Assembly (NCBI GenBank): GCA_003024985.2
Contig: PXIH01S0002218.1
Direction: 5' to 3' (one strand)
DNA length: 14,387 nt
Source of the DNA: Euperipatoides rowelli
Lineage: Eukaryota; Onychophora; Udeonychophora; Euonychophora; Peripatopsidae
Shown: positions 8,332 through 14,387 of the stretch, one piece after another
Layout of the letters: each line of letters starts with the position of its first letter
Numbering within the stretch: the first letter of the stretch is position 1
Made by a program: the position numbers and the translations under genes
Notes under the pieces: generated by a model
Seen by the model: the letters and a program-made list of their open reading frames with translations, nothing else
Told to the model about the DNA's origin: nothing
Database searches by the model: none

Positions 8332-8680
8332 ACCCACCTATATAATGAAACAAGTTTTAGAGACCAGACTTTCAGTAAAAGCTAAAATACTGTACAACAG
8401 GGTTCTGGGTAACTTCAAGGGCATATCCATGAAAGAAAGAATTAGACAATTTAAAAATTTATTTTCCAAAACACCCACAGAGGATGAAGATCTAAAGTTG
8501 GTGTTAGCCTGCCTTCAAACGAAGGGGGGAAACACTAGGGGCTTATCAGCAACATTTGATATCCACATCAAATGTGTTGGGACGGTATTGGAACCAACAA
8601 ATGATAGGAGAGTTATTGCTAGTGCAGTTAAAAAGAAGCATAGTACACTCAGCATTGAGATTGGACATATTAAAACATAG
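8327..8680 (+). pseudogene. gag: gag remnant, capsid-like middle
   Basis: This is a third frame, taking over from the one that ends at 8331. It contains TRLSVKAKILYNRVLGNF and a helical charged segment (MKERIRQFKNLF) typical of Ty3-type capsid C-terminal regions, where a series of helices drives particle assembly. The frame remains sensible until about 8660 and then runs into TAG 8678, while the next frame picks up at 8664. The ATG at 8345 is internal and not a natural start. Identification as capsid is from context plus general similarity, not from a diagnostic motif. Confidence 0.55.
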
Positions 8681-9122
8681 GCCTAGAATGCTTACATAAG
8701 CAGTAGATATTGCACTGGACTACGAAAAATATTATAAAGCCATAGGGTTCACTAGTTCTAGCGTCCATCTCGTAGAGATTTCTGATGATTTTGATGAAAA
8801 TAACCCTCACTTATACAAACTGGGTGGTTCAAACAAGAGAAAAATAATTAAGAAAAGAAAAGCCATCAAGCCACCCAAGGCCACTTTAGCTGAAGTTGAT
8901 GAAACTTATTTAAATGATAAATATCTGGATGATTCCTACAAGCATAAGGGACATAAACCAAACACTATAATTTTGCATCAATGCCCTGCCATCATAAGAT
9001 GCATGGCCTGCCAAGGCCATGGACACATAGCCAAATATTGCCGTAATGAAAAAGTTTTTAAGCTACTAGAAATAAATAAACCTCCTGAGGAGGCATTAAA
9101 CTCCAACGCCTCCCTTCAGTAA
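8664..9122 (+). pseudogene. gag: gag remnant with CCHC zinc knuckle
   Basis: This frame is open for 140 codons after a TAA at 8697 and has no ATG of its own, so it is clearly a fragment of a longer protein. It holds a Lys-rich stretch (KRKIIKKRKAIKPPK), then a perfect C-x2-C-x4-H-x4-C knuckle at 9000-9041 (CMACQGHGHIAKYC). Such knuckles bind the genomic RNA for packaging in the nucleocapsid part of Gag. Only one knuckle is seen. The frame ends at TAA 9120, but a Pro-rich frame continues next to it. The intact knuckle amid heavy decay makes this the firmest gag evidence. Confidence 0.8.
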
Positions 9123-9330
9123 ACAAAACCCGCAATTCAAGGGAGGCACAATTAGTAAAGGCCGAACCAATACTTCAACTAACCATAGAGCTGGGATGGA
9201 TAAGCGGAAAATAGTGTATTTTGCTGGACTGTTCATTCCAGAAGGAGAAGAGGAATTTAAGAAGAGGAGAAGAAATATTCAGCAGAATAAATTTGATAGG
9301 ACATACAAACAGAAAAAATGCGGTAGTTAA
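9100..9330 (+). pseudogene. gag/pol linker remnant, basic
   Basis: This is a 76-codon open frame without an ATG, overlapping the end of the zinc-knuckle frame. It begins with a Pro-rich stretch (TPTPPFSKQNP), passes DKRKIVYFAGLFIPEGEEE, and ends with a strongly basic segment (FKKRRRN...TYKQKK) before TAA 9328. It bridges nucleocapsid and protease, the usual place for a variable linker. A competing frame from ATG 9221 overlaps its second half, but that frame becomes credible only from about 9300 on, where this one ends. The linker role is inferred from position. Confidence 0.45.
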
Positions 9331-9852
9331 ACACGGGTCAACTAACGGTCCTACAGTAATCACAGGTGGCATCGTATACATCGCTAGTGATAATACGAGA
9401 AAAAAATCAGGCCTTTCTAAGAATACACATGTTGACAGAACTCAAAATTTAAATAGTAAAGAAAATAATATTAATGATAATTTTTACCAAAATAATAATA
9501 AACATACTAAATATACTTATTTAACTATTCCTTTTCTTAAAGGTTTTCCAACGAAACCTATGATTAAAATCAAAATTTTTAAAAGAGAATATATCGCTCT
9601 TATCGATTCAGGAGCCGAGTATTCTATTATCAGTTTTTTATGTGTAAGCCCTGAACTGATAAATTGCGGGACAGGCCACACTATTTTAACTTCTCCAGTC
9701 CGGTCTCTAGTCAATTGTTAGAGGCTGTCAGGACAGTCGTCAACATGTCAGTAAATAATGTAAATTTTCTTCAATCTGTACTAGTTTCAAAAATGTATAC
9801 TGGTACTTTATTTAGCATTATTTTAGGCATGGATTTTTTTAAAAGACCATAA
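9331..9852 (+). pseudogene. pol: Retropepsin-like protease remnant
   Basis: The active-site motif of an aspartic retropepsin is present as ALIDSGAEYSII, with the catalytic Asp at 9605-9607. The frame stops at TAG 9719. A neighbouring frame, open from about 9664, supplies the second conserved element IILGMDFFKR before TAA 9850, matching the ILGxDF motif near the end of retroviral-type proteases. The two halves are thus separated by one frame change between about 9660 and 9720. A poorly conserved Asn-rich lead-in (9430-9510) precedes the domain. The enzyme would have cleaved the Gag-Pol polyprotein. The catalytic triplet itself is intact, but the frame break rules out a full domain. Confidence 0.8.
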
Positions 9853-10015
9853 TGCACATATCGATATAGGAAGAGGTTTGATTCACTTTAACATGAAAAT
9901 AAATGACAGCTGGACCAACATGTTAAACAAAACCGTTGAAATAGCCACTATAAATATCGAACCTGCTATACAGTCTACTCCGCATAAAAAAATATTCATG
10001 ATTTATTTCAAATGA
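9848..10015 (+). pseudogene. pol: Protease-RT connecting segment
   Basis: This is an open frame of 55 codons with no start of its own, one frame away from the protease end. It reads through HIDIGRGLIHFN and a Lys/Asn/Thr-rich strand-forming region, then hits TGA 10013. In Ty3-type Pol a beta-rich connector of about this length joins protease to reverse transcriptase. Assignment is by position and composition only. Confidence 0.5.
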
Positions 10016-10448
10016 ACGAACAAAATATTTCTAATTTTCATAAAGAAAAACTAAGGAGATTGTTATCTTATTATGAGATTATTCTTATAGAAGACGTGGG
10101 AAATATCACTGGTGCCCTTGCATCCACCTGTGGAACCTAAATTCAAAAACAATATTTGATACCCCACTCACTGTATGAGCCACTCAAAAAGAAGATGGCA
10201 CAGTTCAAGGCCACTGGCATCATTGCCCCAGCTACAGATACTAGATGCAATGTACCCCTGCTAGTAGTGCCAAAAAGGGACAACTGAGAGGATATCTGAA
10301 TCGTGCTAGACTTAAGAAAAGTCAATACACAGAACCATACAATTTTCCTCACATGTGTATTGACGATATTCTATTGAGATTGGGAGGTGCTAAATTCTTT
10401 TCTACACTAGATTTGAATAACGGTTACAATAATGTCTCTCTAGACTGA
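10012..10448 (+). pseudogene. pol: Reverse transcriptase, fingers and first palm part
   Basis: One frame runs from 10012 with stops at 10138, 10285 and 10297. It contains the classic entry to RT: GIIAPATDT, VPLLVVPKRDN and then VLDLRKVN, matching the GII.PS / VvpKKDG / DLR.LN signature. Near 10330 it changes to another frame with PYNFPHMCIDDIL and FSTLDLNNGYNNV, which carries the first catalytic Asp (10410-10412). This frame ends at TGA 10446. The enzyme copies the element RNA into DNA in particles. Two of the stops lie at the usual place of a Trp/Arg pair, consistent with single-base changes. Confidence 0.85.
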
Positions 10449-10981
10449 AAAAGCTTCCACAGGCATTAAGTAATTATGTAGCCATTTTCCAAGAGATTAT
10501 CAATAAATGTCTAAGTGGGCTCAAACATAAAGAGAAAGTACTAGCCTACTTGGACGATATCATAATTTTTACTGACACAATAGAAGAGCATTTTGAAGTG
10601 CTAGAAGAAGTTCTGGGTGCTTTCAAAACAATAAATATGGCTGTAAAACCTAGTAAATGCTGCTTATTTAGAAGCTCATTAAAGTTTTTAGGACATATAG
10701 TTGATAAGGATGGTAGTAGGCCCGCCAATCAAAATATTGAAGCTGTAACCAATTGTCATAGGCCGATCACCGTCAGACATGTCCACGGCTTTCTAGGCTC
10801 TGTGGGCTTTTACAGAAAATTCATTAAAAAGTTTACAGAATTAACTGCTCCCCTGTATAAACTTTTGAAAAAGAAAAATGAAAAAGTTGTATGGACTTCG
10901 GAGGCATATAAAATATTCAACGCTTTAATGGAACAGCTCACAAATGCACCCTTACTAACTCACCCAGATTTTTCCAAATGA
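10439..10981 (+). pseudogene. pol: Reverse transcriptase, catalytic palm and thumb
   Basis: This is a third RT frame. It starts with LPQALSNYVAIFQEI, the counterpart of the MPFGL.naPatFQ block, followed by YLDDIIIF with the catalytic Asp pair (10553-10558). The thumb and connection follow, including KPSKCCLF, LKFLGHIV and the LGSVGFYRKFIKKFTELTAP signature, leading to the RNase H boundary. TGA 10979 ends it. The natural start is not TTG 10550; the frame is open from at least 10439. The block normally lying between GY.q and MPFGL (about 25 residues, with KTAF and the Gly-Tyr/Phe turn) is missing, so there is an internal deletion at about 10445. Confidence 0.85.
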
Positions 10982-11475
10982 TTCTTTATTTCTATGGATG
11001 CATAGGAAATTGTTTAGGGGGACTTCTGGAACAAGAAAATTACAAAGGCATATTGCAACCCATAGCCTACTGTAACAGGAAGCTGAAACCAGCTGAACGC
11101 AATTATGCCACCATAGAAATAGAAGCTCTCACCATTGTATATGCTCTACAGCAATTCAGGCATATAGCAAGCAGATACCCCATCATCCTCTGCACTGACC
11201 ACCGGCCCCTCACCTATATGTTACAATTAAAAGACCAAAGCAAAAGATTGTTAAGATGGGTTTTGCAGGTGTAAGAATATAGTTTGCAGTTCGAACACAT
11301 ACCCGGTAGGGGAAATATTTTTGCCGACTGGCTATCTAGGAGCCTTGATGCCGACCCATCATCTGACATAGCCGCCATAGGCACAGTAAGGGAGCCATTA
11401 ACCATTGAAAAATTTATTTCAGCACAACAAGAAGATGATTATTGCAAACTTTTAAAATCACAAATATTTCCGTGA
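10978..11475 (+). pseudogene. pol: RNase H domain remnant and connector
   Basis: The first catalytic Asp of RNase H (FFISMDA, Asp 10997-10999) lies in the preceding frame, and the rest is one frame over: LGGLLEQ, then NYATIEIEALTIVYAL with the catalytic Glu, then CTDHRPLTYML with the next Asp. A TAA at 11272 interrupts before EHIPGRGNIFADWLSR, which holds the last Asp. The order and spacing fit Ty3-type RNase H, which degrades the RNA strand during reverse transcription. The segment after DWLSR (to TGA 11473) is the usual variable connector to integrase. The catalytic residues survive, but two frames and one stop split the domain. Confidence 0.85.
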
Positions 11476-11520
11476 GGTAGGAGGCTTATACCACACCATA
11501 GTACCTAAACACTAATTAAC

Positions 11521-11760
11521 GATGCAATATACCACTACCATGATACCATCACAAGGAGACATCTCTCTGACTTTAAAACCGTCCGGAGAATAAAGGTATG
11601 CTTTACTTAGGTATCCATATACCCAGACATAAGAAAATATAACAAATCATGTGATATATGCCAAAGAAGAAGCGTGCCGAGAATAAAACCACCATTACAG
11701 CCAACCTCTCCTTGTACAACCCCATTCAATAAACTTTTTATGGATATATTAGGTCAGTAA
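11521..11760 (+). pseudogene. pol: Integrase N-terminal zinc-binding part and first Asp
   Basis: The same frame as the RNase H end resumes after a TAA at 11506. It shows an HHCC-type zinc finger: HYHD and RRHLSDFKT supply the His pair, and SCDICQRRS supplies the Cys pair. TAG at 11608 sits where a Trp is conserved (FyW), suggesting a TGG-to-TAG change. Next comes FNKLFMDILG, with the first Asp of the catalytic triad. TAA at 11758 ends the frame and the core continues in another. The finger normally stabilises integrase multimers on the LTR ends. Confidence 0.75.
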
Positions 11761-11765
11761 ATAAA

Positions 11766-12701
11766 ACCCCTCTGGAAAACCAATATATAATATTGTGGAC
11801 AGACGACCTGTCACGTCTTTGTATAGGCAGTGCCATCAAAAACATGGAAGCTGCAACTATAGCCAAAGATTACATGAAAAACGCATTTTCCAAATATGGC
11901 GGATCTCATATAATAGTTACCGACCATAGTGCTCAAATGATGGGTGGTATAATGAAGGGCCTATGTGCCCACTTAGGAGTCCAAAAGATCTTTAGCAGCC
12001 CGTACCACCCCACCTAAAATGGGGCCTCCAAAAGAGCCAACACCAAAATAATAAACGTTTTAGCAAAAATGATGGACAAGAATTATAAAAATTGGGATGA
12101 GTTACTTCCATATGCCCTGCATGCACTAAATACAGTAGAACATCGATCAACCAAACACTCCCTATTTTACATAGTGCATGGATTCGACCCCTATGATCCT
12201 GTATCAGAATTTAATCCTAAAAAGGAAATAAATACTGACAATATATCGGATTTAGTTAACGAAATGGTCAAGCACGTAAATTTAGCATGCAAAACAGCCC
12301 ATAAAAACATGACCCAGTCCTCATACAATTCAGGTACTTACAAAAATGGCAGATATTGTTTAAAAGAATTTGGCTTAGGACAGCAAATATTATACCCTAC
12401 ATTCTATAGTGGGGCTAGTAGAAAATTATAACAAAGATATACAGGACCATTTTGTGTAACCGCTAGGTGATCACTCTTAAACTATCAAGTAAGAAATATA
12501 GAAAATCCTAATCAGGTTAAAAACGTGCACGTTGAGCATATGCAACCTTACTATTCTAGATTAATGCTAGATGATGTTCAAACTGCTGGGGTTCCAGACA
12601 TACCCACTCGAAGATTTAATGATAATGTAGACAAAACTAGTGTTAGACCAGCTCCACAATCAGTTTGCAGCCACAACAAAGAGCACAGCCCGCAAGGATG
12701 A
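11766..12701 (+). pseudogene. pol: Integrase catalytic core and GPY/F-like tail
   Basis: One frame spans the whole segment, with stops at 12015 (inside YHP..NG), 12429 and 12468. The core shows ILWTDDLSR, then IIVTDHSAQM with the second Asp. Exactly 35 codons later, in NGASKRAN, a Lys (12030-12032) sits where the DD35E Glu belongs. C-terminal helices follow (YALHALNTVEHRSTKHS). After 12429 a GPY/F-like module appears: RYTGPFCVT and VHVEHMQPYYSR. Integrase inserts the DNA copy in the nucleus. Loss of the catalytic Glu would inactivate it regardless of the stops. The frame ends at TGA 12699, overlapping an ATG in another frame. Confidence 0.85.
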
Positions 12702-12970
12702 AAACAAGAAGTCAAACACACCATGAAAGATATTATCTTGAGTGTATTGCAAAAGATCCTTGCCCTGTTTGTGCCAACCCTGAGCACTATATCAAGTTAG
12801 GCATATAACAATGCAGAGCTCAATCTGCCACAACTTATATAAAGAGCAAGCCACTGTCAGAAAAATGCTCCATTCACAAAACACAGGATAAACCCTGTAC
12901 TGAGTGTGACAATCTCTACATTTATTTTCTAAACAAATCCCAACCAGATAGACCCTGCCTGCAAAAGTAA
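12662..12970 (+). pseudogene. Cysteine-rich 3' frame, unknown
   Basis: This is open from before 12662, with ATG 12698 overlapping the integrase-frame stop (ATGA). A single TAA at 12806 interrupts it, and it closes at TAA 12968. The first part is Gln/Pro/Arg-rich (QPQQRAQPARMKTRSQTHH), then CPVCANPEHYIKL. After the stop come CSIHKTQDKPCTEC and a further Cys. The C-x2-C, C-x2-H and C-x2-C pairs suggest metal binding, but I do not match it to a known family. It may be the true C-terminal tail of Pol reached by a frame change near 12655, or a separate downstream protein. Standard Ty3-type elements end soon after the GPY/F module, so this is extra. Confidence 0.45.
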
Positions 12971-13230
12971 GGGCCCAGCCAGCCACAATACAGAGTGCGG
13001 TACCTGAACCTAATATAGTTACAGAGCAGCCCAGGGAATCTAAAAATGTAAGAGTGACCCACACCAAGTGTTTCAACCTTGGAGTCATTAGCCCTGCACA
13101 TCTTCCTTTCCCAGTGTGCAATGATCTATACGCTAGTCAAATGTTTATACTGACAGGTTGCCTCCCTAAAATCGTAAACAGCCATATAGTAGCTTGCGTT
13201 GCATTGAAACCCAGTGAAAGATGGCTTTAA
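12952..13230 (+). pseudogene. 3' open frame of the element, unknown
   Basis: This is 92 codons open between TAG 12949 and TAA 13228, with no early ATG, overlapping the end of the cysteine-rich frame and probably continuing it after a frame change. The first half is Pro/Glu/Val-rich (QSAVPEPNIVTEQPRES). The second has scattered Cys and hydrophobic strands (CFNLGVISPAHLPFPVC, then CLPKIVNSHIVACVALKP). There is no transmembrane anchor like that of an envelope protein and no signal peptide. Composition is far from the local AT-biased background, which argues that it was coding. The product is unknown. It ends just before the purine tract at 13246. Confidence 0.4.
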
Positions 13231-13245
13231 ATTCTAGCGACTACT

Positions 13246-13259
13246 AAAAGAAAAAAAAA
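13246..13259 (+). other. Candidate polypurine tract
   Basis: AAAAGAAAAAAAAA follows the last element frame by 16 bases, the position where plus-strand priming and the 3' LTR would be expected. Because A-runs are common in this window and no LTR copy is seen upstream, this is only a positional suggestion. Confidence 0.25.
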
Positions 13260-14127
13260 TCTTATCCGGATTAAGTGTATTATTATCCGCAAGGTTATCA
13301 AGTTTGAACCTCTCAGTTAAATTAAATTTTAGCAAAAATAGTTTGTAGAACTTGCATAATTGGAAATAATATTTTTTTTTTGAGTGTACATAGTGCGCGT
13401 TTAGCTTTTTTTATTATTTTTTCTAACACCTTATTATTGTTATTATACTTAGGGAATCCCATTTTTATTCCGTCTGGCTTTTCTAGTCAAATAGAAAATA
13501 AATATTTACGTTTTTTTGCTAGCTTATTTTTTTAAAAAGACAAGTAGTAGAAAGGATATTCATTACCCGAATACATTTTTTAAATACAAATACTTACTCA
13601 CCTTTAATCATCTTTCAGTCACCTCCATAAGGAAATGGAATAGATCCTTGTTCAGCTATTTCATCTTGTTTTGTTTCATGGCAGATGTAAATAAAAACAA
13701 TCCAAACTAGATAAACACTGATCACGGTACATAAACATTGAAATGGTGGATTATATTTTTTTAAATAAAGTGGCACAAGACGTTCGGAGGTTTCAAATTC
13801 AAAATTAAACTTTAATTTTTTTAATTCATTTTTTTTTTTTGTAAAAATAATTTATAAATAAATAGATTTTTTAATTCCAAGCAATTTTAGTAATCTTTTA
13901 AACAATTTTTGATTTTTTAAATAAAAATAATTTTTAAAATTTTCAAAAGGCAATCTTTTTAATACAGTTTTTAGTAGCGATAAATTAAAGTCCTTTTTAG
14001 TTTGGATTTTTATAAATGTCTTTAATTTTTTTTAAGGTTCATTTTTTTTTTCCTTTTTGAATTTTTGCCTTCTGTCATCGTCTGATGCCTGGCCTATTTC
14101 TACTGCTGCCCGTCTGCACTCCTTTGT
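13260..14127. other. AT-rich stretch, no clear gene
   Basis: It should contain the 3' LTR if the retrotransposon once had one, but I find no matching copy near 6900-7700. A plus-strand frame at 13516-13710 is Phe/Lys/Asn-biased and without motifs, and reads as chance. A T-rich strand dominates from about 13800 to 14060. Confidence 0.45.
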
Positions 14128-14307
14128 TTATTGTGATCTTCCTACACTCACACTTTTTATTCTTCGCTGGCTCCTTGCTTTTTCTGTTCTCGTTGTGTTC
14201 GTTTGAATGTTTGTTCTCTGTATGCTTGTGTCTTCTCTTACTGGGTTGTGAACTTTTGGGATTGACCCATGACCTAAACTTCGCCAGGGTACCGGGGTAA
14301 ATTCCAT
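14128..14307 (-). CDS. Small hypothetical frame, minus strand
   Basis: An ATG at 14307 opens 59 codons to TAA at 14128. Composition is hydrophilic and basic (MEFTPVPWRSLGHGSIPK, then Thr/Arg/Lys-rich). A minus-strand TATAAAAC lies about 30 bases upstream (near 14338-14345). An overlapping minus frame further upstream (about 14277-14375) also looks protein-like and ends with NLPRYPGEV. The sequence from 14090 to 14310 is less AT-rich than its surroundings. Either a real exon extends beyond the window or this is the end of another repeat. The opposite-strand hydrophobic frame looks like a shadow. Confidence 0.2.
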   Translation of the reverse strand: MEFTPVPWRSLGHGSIPKVHNPVREDTSIQRTNIQTNTTRTEKARSQRRIKSVSVGRSQ

Positions 14308-14387
14308 GGATGTTTGTTCCTAGAAATTTTCACCAGTTTTATATCTTTCTTTCCATCAAAGTCTATGCAACTTAATTATCTCCAGCC

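Larger units (their letters stand above)
7704..13259 (+). mobile_element. Decayed Ty3/gypsy-type LTR retrotransposon
   Basis: Remnants occur in the order gag, zinc knuckle, protease, reverse transcriptase, RNase H, integrase, GPY/F-like tail, then extra 3' frames and a purine tract. Integrase downstream of RNase H is the Ty3/gypsy (Metaviridae-type) order. At least a dozen frame changes, about a dozen in-frame stops, a deletion in reverse transcriptase and loss of the integrase Glu show it is dead. The fragments stay collinear at nearly full spacing, so decay is by point changes and small indels rather than rearrangement. No paired LTRs could be found, so both outer boundaries are uncertain. 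Confidence 0.85.

Noticed and set aside
9175-9381. 68-codon minus-strand frame
   Set aside because: It is antisense to the gag-protease linker, whose plus-strand frames fit the expected gene order.
12578-12787. 69-codon minus-strand frame with many Cys and Leu
   Set aside because: It is antisense to the integrase tail and Cys-rich frame; no independent support.
12792-13121. 109-codon minus-strand frame
   Set aside because: It runs antisense across the 3' frames of the Ty3-type element, shows no motif, and is best explained as a shadow.
13516-13710. 64-codon plus-strand frame downstream of the retrotransposon
   Set aside because: Phe/Lys/Asn-biased composition typical of random AT-rich translation; no motif.
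14085-14300. 71-codon plus-strand hydrophobic frame resembling a membrane protein
   Set aside because: Its Leu/Phe/Cys content follows directly from T- and C-rich DNA, and it lies opposite more protein-like minus-strand frames.
1-14387. CRISPR array, bacterial operon or phage-type system
   Set aside because: No regularly spaced repeats, no ribosome binding sites or compact operons; splice signals and a Ty3-type element indicate an animal genome.

Overview
The window looks like a non-coding-rich stretch of an AT-rich (about 70% by eye) animal genome, most likely an invertebrate. The reasons are long A/T tracts without gene-dense coding, eukaryotic GT...AG splice signals with one very short intron (66 bp), and decayed metazoan-type LTR retroelements on both strands. 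There is no bacterial operon structure, no CRISPR array and no recognisable tRNA or rRNA gene. A single ambiguous base at 7210 points to a draft assembly. The species cannot be told from the sequence.

Layout. (1) 1-1977 is AT-rich with only a short unexplained open frame at the left edge. (2) 1978-3838 is a small, coding-poor LTR-type element on the minus strand. It has a 589-bp terminal repeat (1978-2566) with a polypurine tract, TATA box, poly(A) signal and strong hairpins, and a second repeat (3488-3838) about 93% identical by eye. The second copy lacks the whole U3/promoter part. (3) 3839-5060 is AT-rich with nothing clear. (4) 5061-5900 holds a candidate spliced gene: a 66-bp intron, an exon with a clean 63-codon frame from an ATG ending exactly at AG|GTGAGT, and a further exon. 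The product is not recognised. (5) 5901-7210 is AT-rich, followed by two 95-bp direct repeats (7211-7305 and 7458-7552).

(6) 7704-13259 is a dead Ty3/gypsy-type retrotransposon on the plus strand. The order is gag with a CCHC zinc knuckle, protease, reverse transcriptase, RNase H, integrase and GPY/F-like tail. Integrase after RNase H separates it from copia elements. It is broken by about a dozen frame changes and about a dozen in-frame stops, a deletion in the reverse transcriptase, and loss of the catalytic integrase Glu. No flanking LTRs were found. After the integrase comes an unusual cysteine-rich region and another 92-codon open frame before a purine tract. (7) 13260-14387 is AT-rich, with a small minus-strand frame at the right edge.

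The parts do not form a working system. The best second-look items are the unexplained 3' reading frames of the Ty3-type element (12698-13227), the promoterless LTR arrangement with its conserved hairpin, and the candidate small spliced gene.
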